Of a stretch of 29,061 nt of DNA, positions 22,752-29,061 are shown one piece after another (the stretch's first letter is position 1; each line of letters opens with the position of its first letter). The position numbers and the translations under genes were made by a program. The stretch spans positions 1 to 29,061 of the forward strand of contig SVSO01000010.1 of assembly GCA_015064195.1 (NCBI GenBank), in the 5' to 3' direction. A model generated the notes under the pieces. The model saw nothing but the letters and a program-made list of their open reading frames with translations. It ran no database searches and was not told where the DNA came from. This DNA is from Oscillospiraceae bacterium (GTDB lineage: Bacteria > Bacillota_A > Clostridia > Oscillospirales > CAG-272).

Positions 22752-23543
22752 CTATTTGATGTTGCGCAGAACCCAGTCTGCCGCCTGATTCGGCCACTGG
22801 GAAACATCCTCGTAAAGCTGTGCGAGGCCGAGACCGTGGGGGCCGTTCGGATAAACGTGCATTTCAAAGGGAATTCCGTGGCGGCGGAGTGCTTCGCCGA
22901 ACATGAGCGAATTGGAAACCTTCACCCCATCCACAGACGTGTGCCACATGAACACCGGCGGCGTCTCATCGGTGACGCGGTTCTGCAGGGAGAAATAGGC
23001 GCACTGACGCTCATAATCCTCGCCCAGAAGATTCTTTCCGCTGCCCGGATGACCAAGCTCAGGGCAGATGTCGATGACCGGATATCCGAGGATCGCGCCG
23101 TTGGGACGGGCATTCTGCTTGTCGATCTCGTCTGCATTTTCCCGATCCGCTGTCACATCGTCGAGGGTCGCGCAGGATGCGGCAAGATGACCGCCTGCTG
23201 AGAATCCCAGCGTCACGATGCGGTTGGGATCGACTCGCCACTCGGCGGCATTGGCACGCAGCAGCTTGATGGCGCGCTGTGCATCGGCCAGCGGCGCGGG
23301 ATACCGGTTGGGCGCGACGCGGTAATTGACCACCACCGCATGAATGCCGCGGGAGTTGAAGAATTCCGCGATGGGGCCGCCTTCATGAGGAGCGCGGCCG
23401 CCATATCCGCCGCCGGGCAGAATGACGATACAGGGGAGCGGATGGCCGCGGCCGGTGGACACAAAATAGGTGTCCATGGAATTTGGCGTATCCGCATCCG
23501 GATTCAGATAGGGGATTTCGTTTTCCCAGAGTTTGACTTGCAT
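22752..23543 (-). CDS. Carbohydrate-esterase-like alpha/beta hydrolase, paralogue 1 of 4
   Basis: 263 aa, first of the four. Catalytic elements: GGGY at 44-47, S115 in LGFSAGGHL, D205 in WHTSVDG and H236 in PNGPHGLG. The aspartate segment reads SVDG-V where the other three read SDDxxV, with one residue less, but the aspartate itself is retained. No signal peptide; a cytoplasmic esterase of the BD-FAE/acetyl-xylan-esterase-like group is the best call. It begins 14 nt after the parC-like gene, apparently in the same operon. Its sequence is a mosaic: the histidine region is nearly identical to paralogue 2, while a core tract is identical to paralogue 3. Confidence 0.87.
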   Translation of the reverse strand: MQVKLWENEIPYLNPDADTPNSMDTYFVSTGRGHPLPCIVILPGGGYGGRAPHEGGPIAEFFNSRGIHAVVVNYRVAPNRYPAPLADAQRAIKLLRANAAEWRVDPNRIVTLGFSAGGHLAASCATLDDVTADRENADEIDKQNARPNGAILGYPVIDICPELGHPGSGKNLLGEDYERQCAYFSLQNRVTDETPPVFMWHTSVDGVKVSNSLMFGEALRRHGIPFEMHVYPNGPHGLGLAQLYEDVSQWPNQAADWVLRNIK

Positions 23544-23557
23544 GGTATTCTCCTTAT

Positions 23558-25780
23558 TTAACCGTCGAAGCGGATCTGCTGCTTGTCGATGTCATATTCT
23601 TCCAGCAGAGACGGCGTTGACGGGATCTTGGACTTGGTGTATTTCTTCGCGTTGGCGATCTCAAAGCCGATTCGCGCTTCCATGAGCTTCTGATTTTTCT
23701 TCAGATTGATGATCTGCACGCCCGCCGAGGTTCGCGTGGTCTTCTCGGGGATAAGCTCGCTGTCGAGGATCATGCCGCGATGGGACTCGTCCACAAACAG
23801 CACACTTGCCGGCTCGGGCAGGTAGATGGCCGCCACGATGGGTGATGCATCGGAGAATGCGCCGGTGAGCTTGCGGCGGTTGGTCTTGGTCTGATACGCG
23901 CCGATGGGAATCCGCACTGCCTTGCCGTTTTCAAAGGCGAAGAGCATGAATGCGCTCTCCTTGTATTCGGTCAGCACCGCCATGGTGACGACCCGCTCGT
24001 TTTCCATCTTCGCCGGCATATATTCACCGAGGTCGGATGCCTTCATATTCTCGAATTCCGACAGCTTGAACTTGAAGCACTGGCCCTTTTCCGAGAAGAA
24101 CAGCAGCTCGGCGATATTTTCCGCATCCTGCTCGATGAGGATAGCGTCGCCTTCCTTCAGCTTCTGCTCACTGCTTCCTCGTAGCGACTGGGGCGTGATC
24201 TTTTTGAAATAGCCCTCTTTTGTCAGATAAACGCGGACATTGTAGTTGTCCACCTCGTCCTCCGGCTCGATCTCCACAATGTCGTCCTCGTAAATGAGCT
24301 GAGTTTTGCGCGGTTTGGCGTATTTTTTCTTGATATCACGCAGTTCGTTCGCGATATGCTCCTTCACCTTCACGTCGTCGCCGATTTTTGCTTCCAGCTC
24401 GGCGATCTCCTTTTGCAGATCCTCGATCTCGCGGATCCGGTTGATGATATACTCCCGGTTGAGGTAGCGGAGTTTGATCTCGGCGATATACTCCGCCTGA
24501 ATCTCGTCGATGCCGAAGCCTTCCATGAGGTTGGGAACCACATCCGCCTCCAGCTCCGTTTCGCGGACGATGCGGATGGCTTTATCGATATCGAGGAGGA
24601 TCTTTCCGAGGCCGATGAGCAGGTGGAGCTTATCTTTTTTCTTCTGTAATTCAAAGGAAAGCTCGCGGCGGACACATTCCATGCGGAATTTGATCCATTC
24701 CCGCAGAAGCTCGATGACGCCCATCTGCCGCGGCGTGCCGTCGATGAGCACGTTGAAATTGCAGCTGAAATTGTCCTCCAGCGGTGTGATCTTGAACAGC
24801 TTGGCCATGAGCTTATCCGGTTCCACGCCGCGCTTTAAGTCGAGGGTGAGCTTGAAGCCGGACAGGTCGATCTCATCGCGGAAGTCGGTGATCTCACGGA
24901 GCTTGCCCTCTTTAACGAGATCGGAGATGCGGTTCATGATCAGCTCGATGGACGTGGAATAGGGGATCTGCGTAATATCGATGCAATTATCCTTTTTATC
25001 GTAGGAATACCGCGACCGGAGTGTCACGCTGCCGCGACCGGTTTCCATGATCTGGCGCATGGTATCGCGATCGTAGATCAGCTGTGCGCCGCCGGGAAAA
25101 TCGGGGGCTTTGATGATATCCATCATCTTTTCGGTGGGAGTTTCGGGTCGGCGGAGGAGCTGAATCGTGCCGTCGCAGATCTCCGCTAAATTGAAGGAGC
25201 AGATGTTGCTGGTCATGCCCACGGCGATGCCGAGGTTAGGCGAGATCAGCACATTAGGAAAAGTTGTCGGCAGGAGCGTGGGTTCCTTCATGGTAGCATC
25301 GTAATTGTCCACCATATCAACCGCATTTTTATCGATGCCGCGGAACAATTCCGCGCAGAACGGGTCGAGCTTGACCTCGGTATAACGGGATGCGGCGTAC
25401 GCCATATCGCGGCTATACTGCTTGCCGAAGCTTCCCTTGGAATCGACGAACGGATGGAGCAGCGATTCATTGCCCCGCGTCAGGCGCACCATCGTTTCGT
25501 AGATCGCCGCGTCGCCATGCGGATTCAAGCGCATGGTCTGCCCCACCACGTTCGCCGATTTCGTTCTCGGCCCCGTCATGAGTCCCATTTTATACATGGT
25601 ATACAGCAGCTTACGATGGGACGGCTTGAATCCATCGATCTCCGGAATCGCCCGATCCCGGATAACATACATGGCATACGGCATAAAATTCGTCCGTATG
25701 GTATCCGTTATCAGCTGATCCGTGATCTCCGCCGTTACGCCGCTCGCGATATGCTCTTTCTCAACTCGTTTCTTCGCCAT
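23558..25780 (-). CDS. parC: Type II topoisomerase subunit A (ParC/GyrA-like)
   Basis: 740 aa. DNA-cleaving subunit that breaks both strands through Y133 (MAYAASRYTE) and passes another duplex; it works with an ATPase subunit (ParE/GyrB). The winged-helix domain (about 30-140), tower and coiled-coil region (to about 470, with a charged KEIAELEAKIGDDVKVKEH helix) and a beta-propeller C-terminus (about 490-730) are present. The propeller lacks the QRRGGKG GyrA box, which points to decatenating ParC rather than supercoiling GyrA. In the drug-contact helix the residues are HGDAAIYE, so alanine (A91) and glutamate (E95) stand where E. coli GyrA has Ser83 and Asp87. AAGGAAG precedes the start. No parE is in the window; the esterase genes follow 14 nt downstream. 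Confidence 0.9.
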   Translation of the reverse strand: MAKKRVEKEHIASGVTAEITDQLITDTIRTNFMPYAMYVIRDRAIPEIDGFKPSHRKLLYTMYKMGLMTGPRTKSANVVGQTMRLNPHGDAAIYETMVRLTRGNESLLHPFVDSKGSFGKQYSRDMAYAASRYTEVKLDPFCAELFRGIDKNAVDMVDNYDATMKEPTLLPTTFPNVLISPNLGIAVGMTSNICSFNLAEICDGTIQLLRRPETPTEKMMDIIKAPDFPGGAQLIYDRDTMRQIMETGRGSVTLRSRYSYDKKDNCIDITQIPYSTSIELIMNRISDLVKEGKLREITDFRDEIDLSGFKLTLDLKRGVEPDKLMAKLFKITPLEDNFSCNFNVLIDGTPRQMGVIELLREWIKFRMECVRRELSFELQKKKDKLHLLIGLGKILLDIDKAIRIVRETELEADVVPNLMEGFGIDEIQAEYIAEIKLRYLNREYIINRIREIEDLQKEIAELEAKIGDDVKVKEHIANELRDIKKKYAKPRKTQLIYEDDIVEIEPEDEVDNYNVRVYLTKEGYFKKITPQSLRGSSEQKLKEGDAILIEQDAENIAELLFFSEKGQCFKFKLSEFENMKASDLGEYMPAKMENERVVTMAVLTEYKESAFMLFAFENGKAVRIPIGAYQTKTNRRKLTGAFSDASPIVAAIYLPEPASVLFVDESHRGMILDSELIPEKTTRTSAGVQIINLKKNQKLMEARIGFEIANAKKYTKSKIPSTPSLLEEYDIDKQQIRFDG

Positions 25781-25826
25781 GGTTACTTCCTTGTGTTTGT
25801 ATTTCTTGATTTGTTAGTTAAGGGGA

Positions 25827-25993
25827 ACGGTCGCTTTTTCGAGAAAAAGCTCCGCAAAAAGCTTTAATCAACGCTATCGCTAACAGACCGTTAGTTTGTG
25901 CGCTGAACGGCTACAGCCCCAGCCGGGGCCCCTTCCCCGGCGACTGTCTCTGCAAACTTGTTTGCAGAGTTTGTGCGAACATCGTGCGCTATT
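25827..25993 (+). repeat. Copy B of the 167-nt structured intergenic element
   Basis: Gap-free partner of 5906-6072 (150 of 167 identical). The P1 stem and the P3 stem (CTCTGCAA/TTGCAGAG, 25948-25955 with 25962-25969) are unchanged apart from one loop base. P2 is GCCGGGG/CCCCGGC (25922-25928 with 25935-25941), with compensated changes against copy A. A CCGTT/AACGG stem (25888-25892 with 25906-25910) forms here, where copy A can form GTTTG/CAAAC one base out of register. It fills nearly the whole spacer between sua5 and parC, ending 2 nt from the sua5 stop. Here both neighbouring genes run opposite to the orientation in which copy A faces its downstream gene, so the element is not tied to gene direction. 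Confidence 0.85.
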
Positions 25994-25995
25994 GC

Positions 25996-27030
25996 TTATA
26001 ATTTTACGATTTCGTGACCGGCCGCCTTAATCATCCGATTGTACACCGCCAGCCCGATACCCTCTTTTCTTGGCATCCGCACGTAGAATGTTTCGCATCC
26101 GCATTTGTCGATCTCGCGGAGCTTGGCGAACAGGCTGTGCGCTTCCGCCGCGTCGGTATGCTCGCCCATCCGGACGATCGTTACCGGCAGATTTTCGATG
26201 AGCTTTGCGTCGTCGTCGAACACCAGCGCGCCGATTTTACCCTGTTTCGTCTGATTCTCGATGAAATTTCGGAACATTTCGTCATCGCCGTCCACGATCA
26301 CCACGCGGGTGTCGGGTGCATAATGGCGATATTTCATGCCCGGCGCTTGTGGGCGTTCGCCTTCCGCCAGTTTTCCCAGCACCGCTTTATCGATGGCGAG
26401 GTCGGGATCGATTCCGCGCAGCATTTCCACGGTAATTCCGCCGGGGCGCAGGAGGGTGAGATGGCCGTCCGCGATCTTGACGATGGTGGATTCGAGGCCG
26501 ATCTCGCAGTCGCCGCCGTCGATGATCATGTCGATCTTGCCGCGCATATCGTCGATGACGTGAGCGGCGGAGGTGGGACTTGGCTTGCCGGAGGTATTCG
26601 CGCTGGGAGCGGCAACCGGAACGCCTGCCGCTTCGATGAGAGCGCGTGCATCGGGATTGGCCGGCACGCGGATGGCCACGGTATCGAGGCCGCCGGTGAC
26701 GGTATCGGGCACGATCTCCCGCTTTTGCATGACGACGGTGATCGGCCCGGGCATAAACGCCGCCGCCAGCCGATCAAACATGGCGTTGGTATGGCAATAT
26801 TTCCCGGCATCCTCCACATTTGCAAGATGCACGATCAGCGGATTATCGGAAGGGCGTCCCTTCGCGGCGTAGATTTTCCGCGCGGCACCGGGATCGAGGG
26901 CATTTCCGCCGAGACCGTACACCGTTTCCGTGGGAAATGCCACAAGTCCGCCTTTTCGCAGGATCTCGCCGCCCATCCGGAAGGCTTCCGGGGACGCATT
27001 TTTGACAATAGTTTCCATTTTATTCTGCAT
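25996..27030 (-). CDS. sua5: L-threonylcarbamoyladenylate synthase
   Basis: 344 aa. Makes threonylcarbamoyl-AMP from threonine, bicarbonate and ATP, the first step of the t6A modification at position 37 of ANN-decoding tRNAs. The YrdC domain (about 10-205) shows GGLVAFPTETVYGLG, KGRPSDNPLIVHL, a GPITVVMQK strand and PSANTSGKPSPT. A Sua5 C-terminal domain follows (about 215-340), so this is the long two-domain form rather than short TsaC. The start overlaps the prfA end by 11 nt; an alternative ATG at 27018, just after the prfA stop, is possible, and neither has a clear ribosome binding site, suggesting coupling to prfA translation. The partner genes tsaB, tsaD and tsaE are not in the window. 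Confidence 0.94.
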   Translation of the reverse strand: MQNKMETIVKNASPEAFRMGGEILRKGGLVAFPTETVYGLGGNALDPGAARKIYAAKGRPSDNPLIVHLANVEDAGKYCHTNAMFDRLAAAFMPGPITVVMQKREIVPDTVTGGLDTVAIRVPANPDARALIEAAGVPVAAPSANTSGKPSPTSAAHVIDDMRGKIDMIIDGGDCEIGLESTIVKIADGHLTLLRPGGITVEMLRGIDPDLAIDKAVLGKLAEGERPQAPGMKYRHYAPDTRVVIVDGDDEMFRNFIENQTKQGKIGALVFDDDAKLIENLPVTIVRMGEHTDAAEAHSLFAKLREIDKCGCETFYVRMPRKEGIGLAVYNRMIKAAGHEIVKL

Positions 27031-28078
27031 TTGCCAGCTTTGCCGCCGTATCCGCCGTTGCCAGCGCGGTCAGCATCTCGTCAATGCCGCCGTCGAGGAA
27101 ATTTTCCAGCGAATGGAGGGTCAGGCCGATGCGGTGATCGGTGATGCGGCTCTGGGGATAGTTGTAGGTGCGGATGCGCTCACTCCGGTCGCCGGTGCCC
27201 ACCTGAGATTTGCGGTCGGATGCGATCTTGGCATCCTGCTCCGCCTGCTTCATATCGTAAAGCTTGGTGCGCAGGAGCTTCATGGCCTTGTCGCGGTTCT
27301 TGAACTGGGAACGCTCGTCCTGACATTCGATGACGATGCCCGTTGGCTTGTGCAGAAGGCGGATGGCGGACTCGGTTTTGTTGACGTGCTGACCGCCTGC
27401 GCCGGAGGATTTGATGGTTTCAATTTCCAGATCGGCGGGATTGATGTCAACGACCACGTCCTCGGCTTCCGGCAGAACGGCAACAGTGGCCGTGGAGGTC
27501 TGGATTCTGCCCTGGGATTCGGTTTCCGGCACGCGCTGAACGCGATGCACGCCCGATTCGTACTTGAGCCGGGAATACGCGCCGTCGCCTTCCACCATGA
27601 AGGAAACCTCCTTGAAGCCGCCAAGCTCGGTTTCGTTGGCGGAGATGATTTCGGTTTTCCAGCCTACGGATGCGGCATACATGGTGTACATCCTGTAGAG
27701 GACATAGGCAAACAGTGCCGCTTCTTCGCCGCCTGCACCGCCGCGGATCTCGATGATGACGTTCTTTTCGTCGTTGGGATCCTTCGGCAGCAGGAGGATC
27801 TGCAGCTCCTTTTCGATGATGGGCAGCCGCTCCTTGGCATCCGCCAGCTCCTCACGGGCAAGCTCCGCCATATCCGGATCGTCCAGCATCTCCGTGGCTT
27901 CCGCAAGCTGCGTTTCGGCGGCGCAGTATTCGCGGTATTTTTCCACGATGGGAGTGAGCCGCTTGTATTCCTTCATTAATTTGGTATATTTTTCCGGATC
28001 GCAGACGATTTCGGGATTCTCCAGATCCGCGCCGATCTTCTCGTAATTGCGCTCGGTGTCTTTTAATTTTTCAAACAT
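27020..28078 (-). CDS. prfA: Peptide chain release factor 1
   Basis: 352 aa, the usual RF1 length. Recognises UAA and UAG in the ribosomal A site and triggers release of the finished protein. The stop-codon-reading PxT motif is P184-E-T186 (RVQRVPETESQGRIQTS) and the catalytic GGQ is 228-230 (SSGAGGQHVNKTESA), with the methylatable glutamine. The N-terminal domain (about 1-105) is a helical PCRF region. The P-x-T tripeptide, rather than RF2's SPF, settles RF1 over RF2. AAGGAAG precedes the start. prmC, which methylates the GGQ glutamine and often follows prfA, is absent; sua5 follows instead. Confidence 0.96.
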   Translation of the reverse strand: MFEKLKDTERNYEKIGADLENPEIVCDPEKYTKLMKEYKRLTPIVEKYREYCAAETQLAEATEMLDDPDMAELAREELADAKERLPIIEKELQILLLPKDPNDEKNVIIEIRGGAGGEEAALFAYVLYRMYTMYAASVGWKTEIISANETELGGFKEVSFMVEGDGAYSRLKYESGVHRVQRVPETESQGRIQTSTATVAVLPEAEDVVVDINPADLEIETIKSSGAGGQHVNKTESAIRLLHKPTGIVIECQDERSQFKNRDKAMKLLRTKLYDMKQAEQDAKIASDRKSQVGTGDRSERIRTYNYPQSRITDHRIGLTLHSLENFLDGGIDEMLTALATADTAAKLANAE

Positions 28079-28114
28079 GATGCTTCCTTTATATTGTCGG
28101 GATCTTCCCGGATT

Positions 28115-29044
28115 TTACAAGATTAAAGTAATGATAATGCCAAGCAGGACCGACAGCAGATAAACGAGGCCCAGCATGGCAAAATTCTGCTTCGCGCTTT
28201 TGTTGACGCGGAACATGACCATGAGTCCGATGCCCGCTCCGGCGGAAAGTCCGGCCGCCAGAGAACCAAATCCCAGCGCGCCCGAAACGAACAGCTGAGA
28301 CAGCACGATGCTGCCGGCGCAGTTGGGGATCAGGCCGATGAGAGCGGCGATGAAGGGCTGAAGCAGTGTGTCGTTCATGAGGAGCGTACCAAGGTTGTCC
28401 GTGCCCACGATCTCCACGATGAGATTGAGGACGTAGCCGGTCATGACGATAAAGAGAAAGATGGAGAGGGTGCGTTTGATCGCCGGCCAGACGATGCCCG
28501 GACGCTCGCATCCGCATCCACAGTCGCACGGCTCGTCAAGGAAAGGCTCGTCCGACGGCTTTTTTTCGATCTTGTCAAGCTTTGTCAGCCGGAAAATGAG
28601 GTCAACAACAAAACCCGCGGCAATTGCCCAGAAAAATTTCACCGCGAGGAGCGGAAGAAACCATTTGGTGCTGGCGGGATCTGCCATAATGATGGGAAAT
28701 GCTTCGTCGGAGATGGCGATGAACACCGCGGCCAGTGCGCCGGCGGAGATCATCCCCTCGGAGTAAAGATTGGCGGCGGCCACGGAAAAGCCGCACTGCG
28801 GGAACAGTCCGAGCAGTGCCGCGCCGACAACGCCGAAGCCTTTACTGGAAAGTGCCGCCCGGACGCGGCTCATCGCCTTCCGCTCAACGATGGCGATGAG
28901 CAGGAAGACGATGAGGAGCACCGGCAGCATATAGAGCGAATGCTCGATGGCGTGGACAAACGGATGCACGATGTAGTCATGCAGGAATTCCGGCATTCCG
29001 GTGGCGTGCTCCTCCGTGTGTCCGATGAGAAGAAGCGTGATCAA
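28115..29044 (-). CDS. Ten-helix heavy-metal permease (ArsP_2 family, putative manganese/arsenic exporter)
   Basis: 309 aa. Two internally similar halves of membrane helices, each with a Gly-Phe/Ile-Pro-x-Cys turn: LGLFPQCGFSVAAANLYSEG (about 80-100) and LIGLIPNCAGSIVLSQLF (about 235-253). The cytoplasmic loop between them carries DEPCDCGCGCERPG, a dense cysteine patch fit for metal binding, and the N-terminus is histidine-rich (HTEEH, LHDYIVHPFVHAIEH). The family is annotated as arsenic efflux or putative manganese transporter without firm substrate data. The start is TTG at 29044, directly after an in-frame TAA that may be the last codon of an upstream gene; an ATG 16 codons downstream is the alternative. 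prfA follows 36 nt later, probably in the same transcript. Confidence 0.8.
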   Translation of the reverse strand: MITLLLIGHTEEHATGMPEFLHDYIVHPFVHAIEHSLYMLPVLLIVFLLIAIVERKAMSRVRAALSSKGFGVVGAALLGLFPQCGFSVAAANLYSEGMISAGALAAVFIAISDEAFPIIMADPASTKWFLPLLAVKFFWAIAAGFVVDLIFRLTKLDKIEKKPSDEPFLDEPCDCGCGCERPGIVWPAIKRTLSIFLFIVMTGYVLNLIVEIVGTDNLGTLLMNDTLLQPFIAALIGLIPNCAGSIVLSQLFVSGALGFGSLAAGLSAGAGIGLMVMFRVNKSAKQNFAMLGLVYLLSVLLGIIITLIL

Positions 29045-29061
29045 TTACTTCACACCAAAGG

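Noticed and set aside
20863..23201. Two long plus-strand frames (395 and 406 codons) opposite the esterase array
   Set aside because: They resemble each other only because they mirror the paralogous esterases; they have no start signals, and their translations are antisense-like.
20360..23543. Considered as a polysaccharide-utilisation locus
   Set aside because: No glycosidase, transporter or sugar-responsive regulator is linked; only the esterases are present.
25827..25993. Considered as an insertion sequence remnant
   Set aside because: No transposase fragment, no long terminal inverted repeats at the ends of the aligned block, and no target duplication visible in the flanks.
26014..27979. 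Long plus-strand frames opposite sua5 and prfA
   Set aside because: Antisense to two of the most certain genes in the window.

Overview
The window looks like chromosomal DNA from an anaerobic, moderately GC-rich member of the Clostridia (Bacillota), most likely an uncultured gut or rumen lineage. The pointers are the two-subunit transketolase, ThyX as the thymidylate synthase, a LysM-GH18 protein of the spore-cortex type, DUF4358, Mbeg1-like (DUF2974), ArsP_2 and MATE families, strong GGAGG ribosome binding sites, and frequent TTG or GTG starts. No species can be named from the sequence alone. I see no phage, insertion sequence, CRISPR array, tRNA or rRNA.

Layout, left to right. 1-162: start of a truncated lipoprotein gene (minus) with its promoter and a palindrome over the start site. 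333-2109: tktN-tktC transketolase operon (minus) with a consensus promoter and a strong terminator. 2219-5777: minus operon dus - ECF sigma - zinc-binding anti-sigma - membrane metallophosphoesterase, with an ECF-type promoter inside it ahead of the anti-sigma gene. 5778-6086: intergenic stretch carrying copy A of a 167-nt repeated structured element. 6087-7181: LysM-GH18 glycosidase (plus), convergent with a PHP phosphoesterase (minus). 8157-10562: nuclease-helicase fusion (minus). 10698-14957: tightly packed plus operon of amidohydrolase, WecG/TagA glycosyltransferase, ThyX, TrmH-like methyltransferase, nicotinamidase-like hydrolase and pentapeptide-repeat protein. 14968-20234: minus operon of a two-domain lipoprotein, a DUF4358-AlgJ-like fusion lipoprotein, a MATE transporter and an Mbeg1-like alpha/beta hydrolase; it faces the plus operon across a shared bidirectional terminator. 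20360-25780: parC-like topoisomerase subunit A followed by four tandem carbohydrate-esterase-like paralogues (minus). 25827-25993: copy B of the repeated element. 25996-29044: heavy-metal permease - prfA - sua5 (minus).

Functional themes are translation and tRNA modification (dus, trmH-like, prfA, sua5), nucleotide and pentose metabolism (transketolase, thyX), cell-surface work (TagA, AlgJ-like lipoprotein, LysM-GH18, ECF/anti-sigma pair) and intracellular deacetylation of small esters (four esterases).

The most unusual signal is not a protein. The 167-nt element occurs twice, 20 kb apart, with 17 substitutions and no indels. A 7-bp stem in it differs at two base pairs by paired T-A to C-G changes, which is what a conserved RNA or DNA fold would produce. 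Other points worth a look are the mosaic pattern among the esterase paralogues, a long inverted repeat over the -35 box at 20.3 kb, the internal ECF promoter, an alanine at the quinolone-contact position of the ParC-like protein, and the DUF4358-AlgJ fusion.
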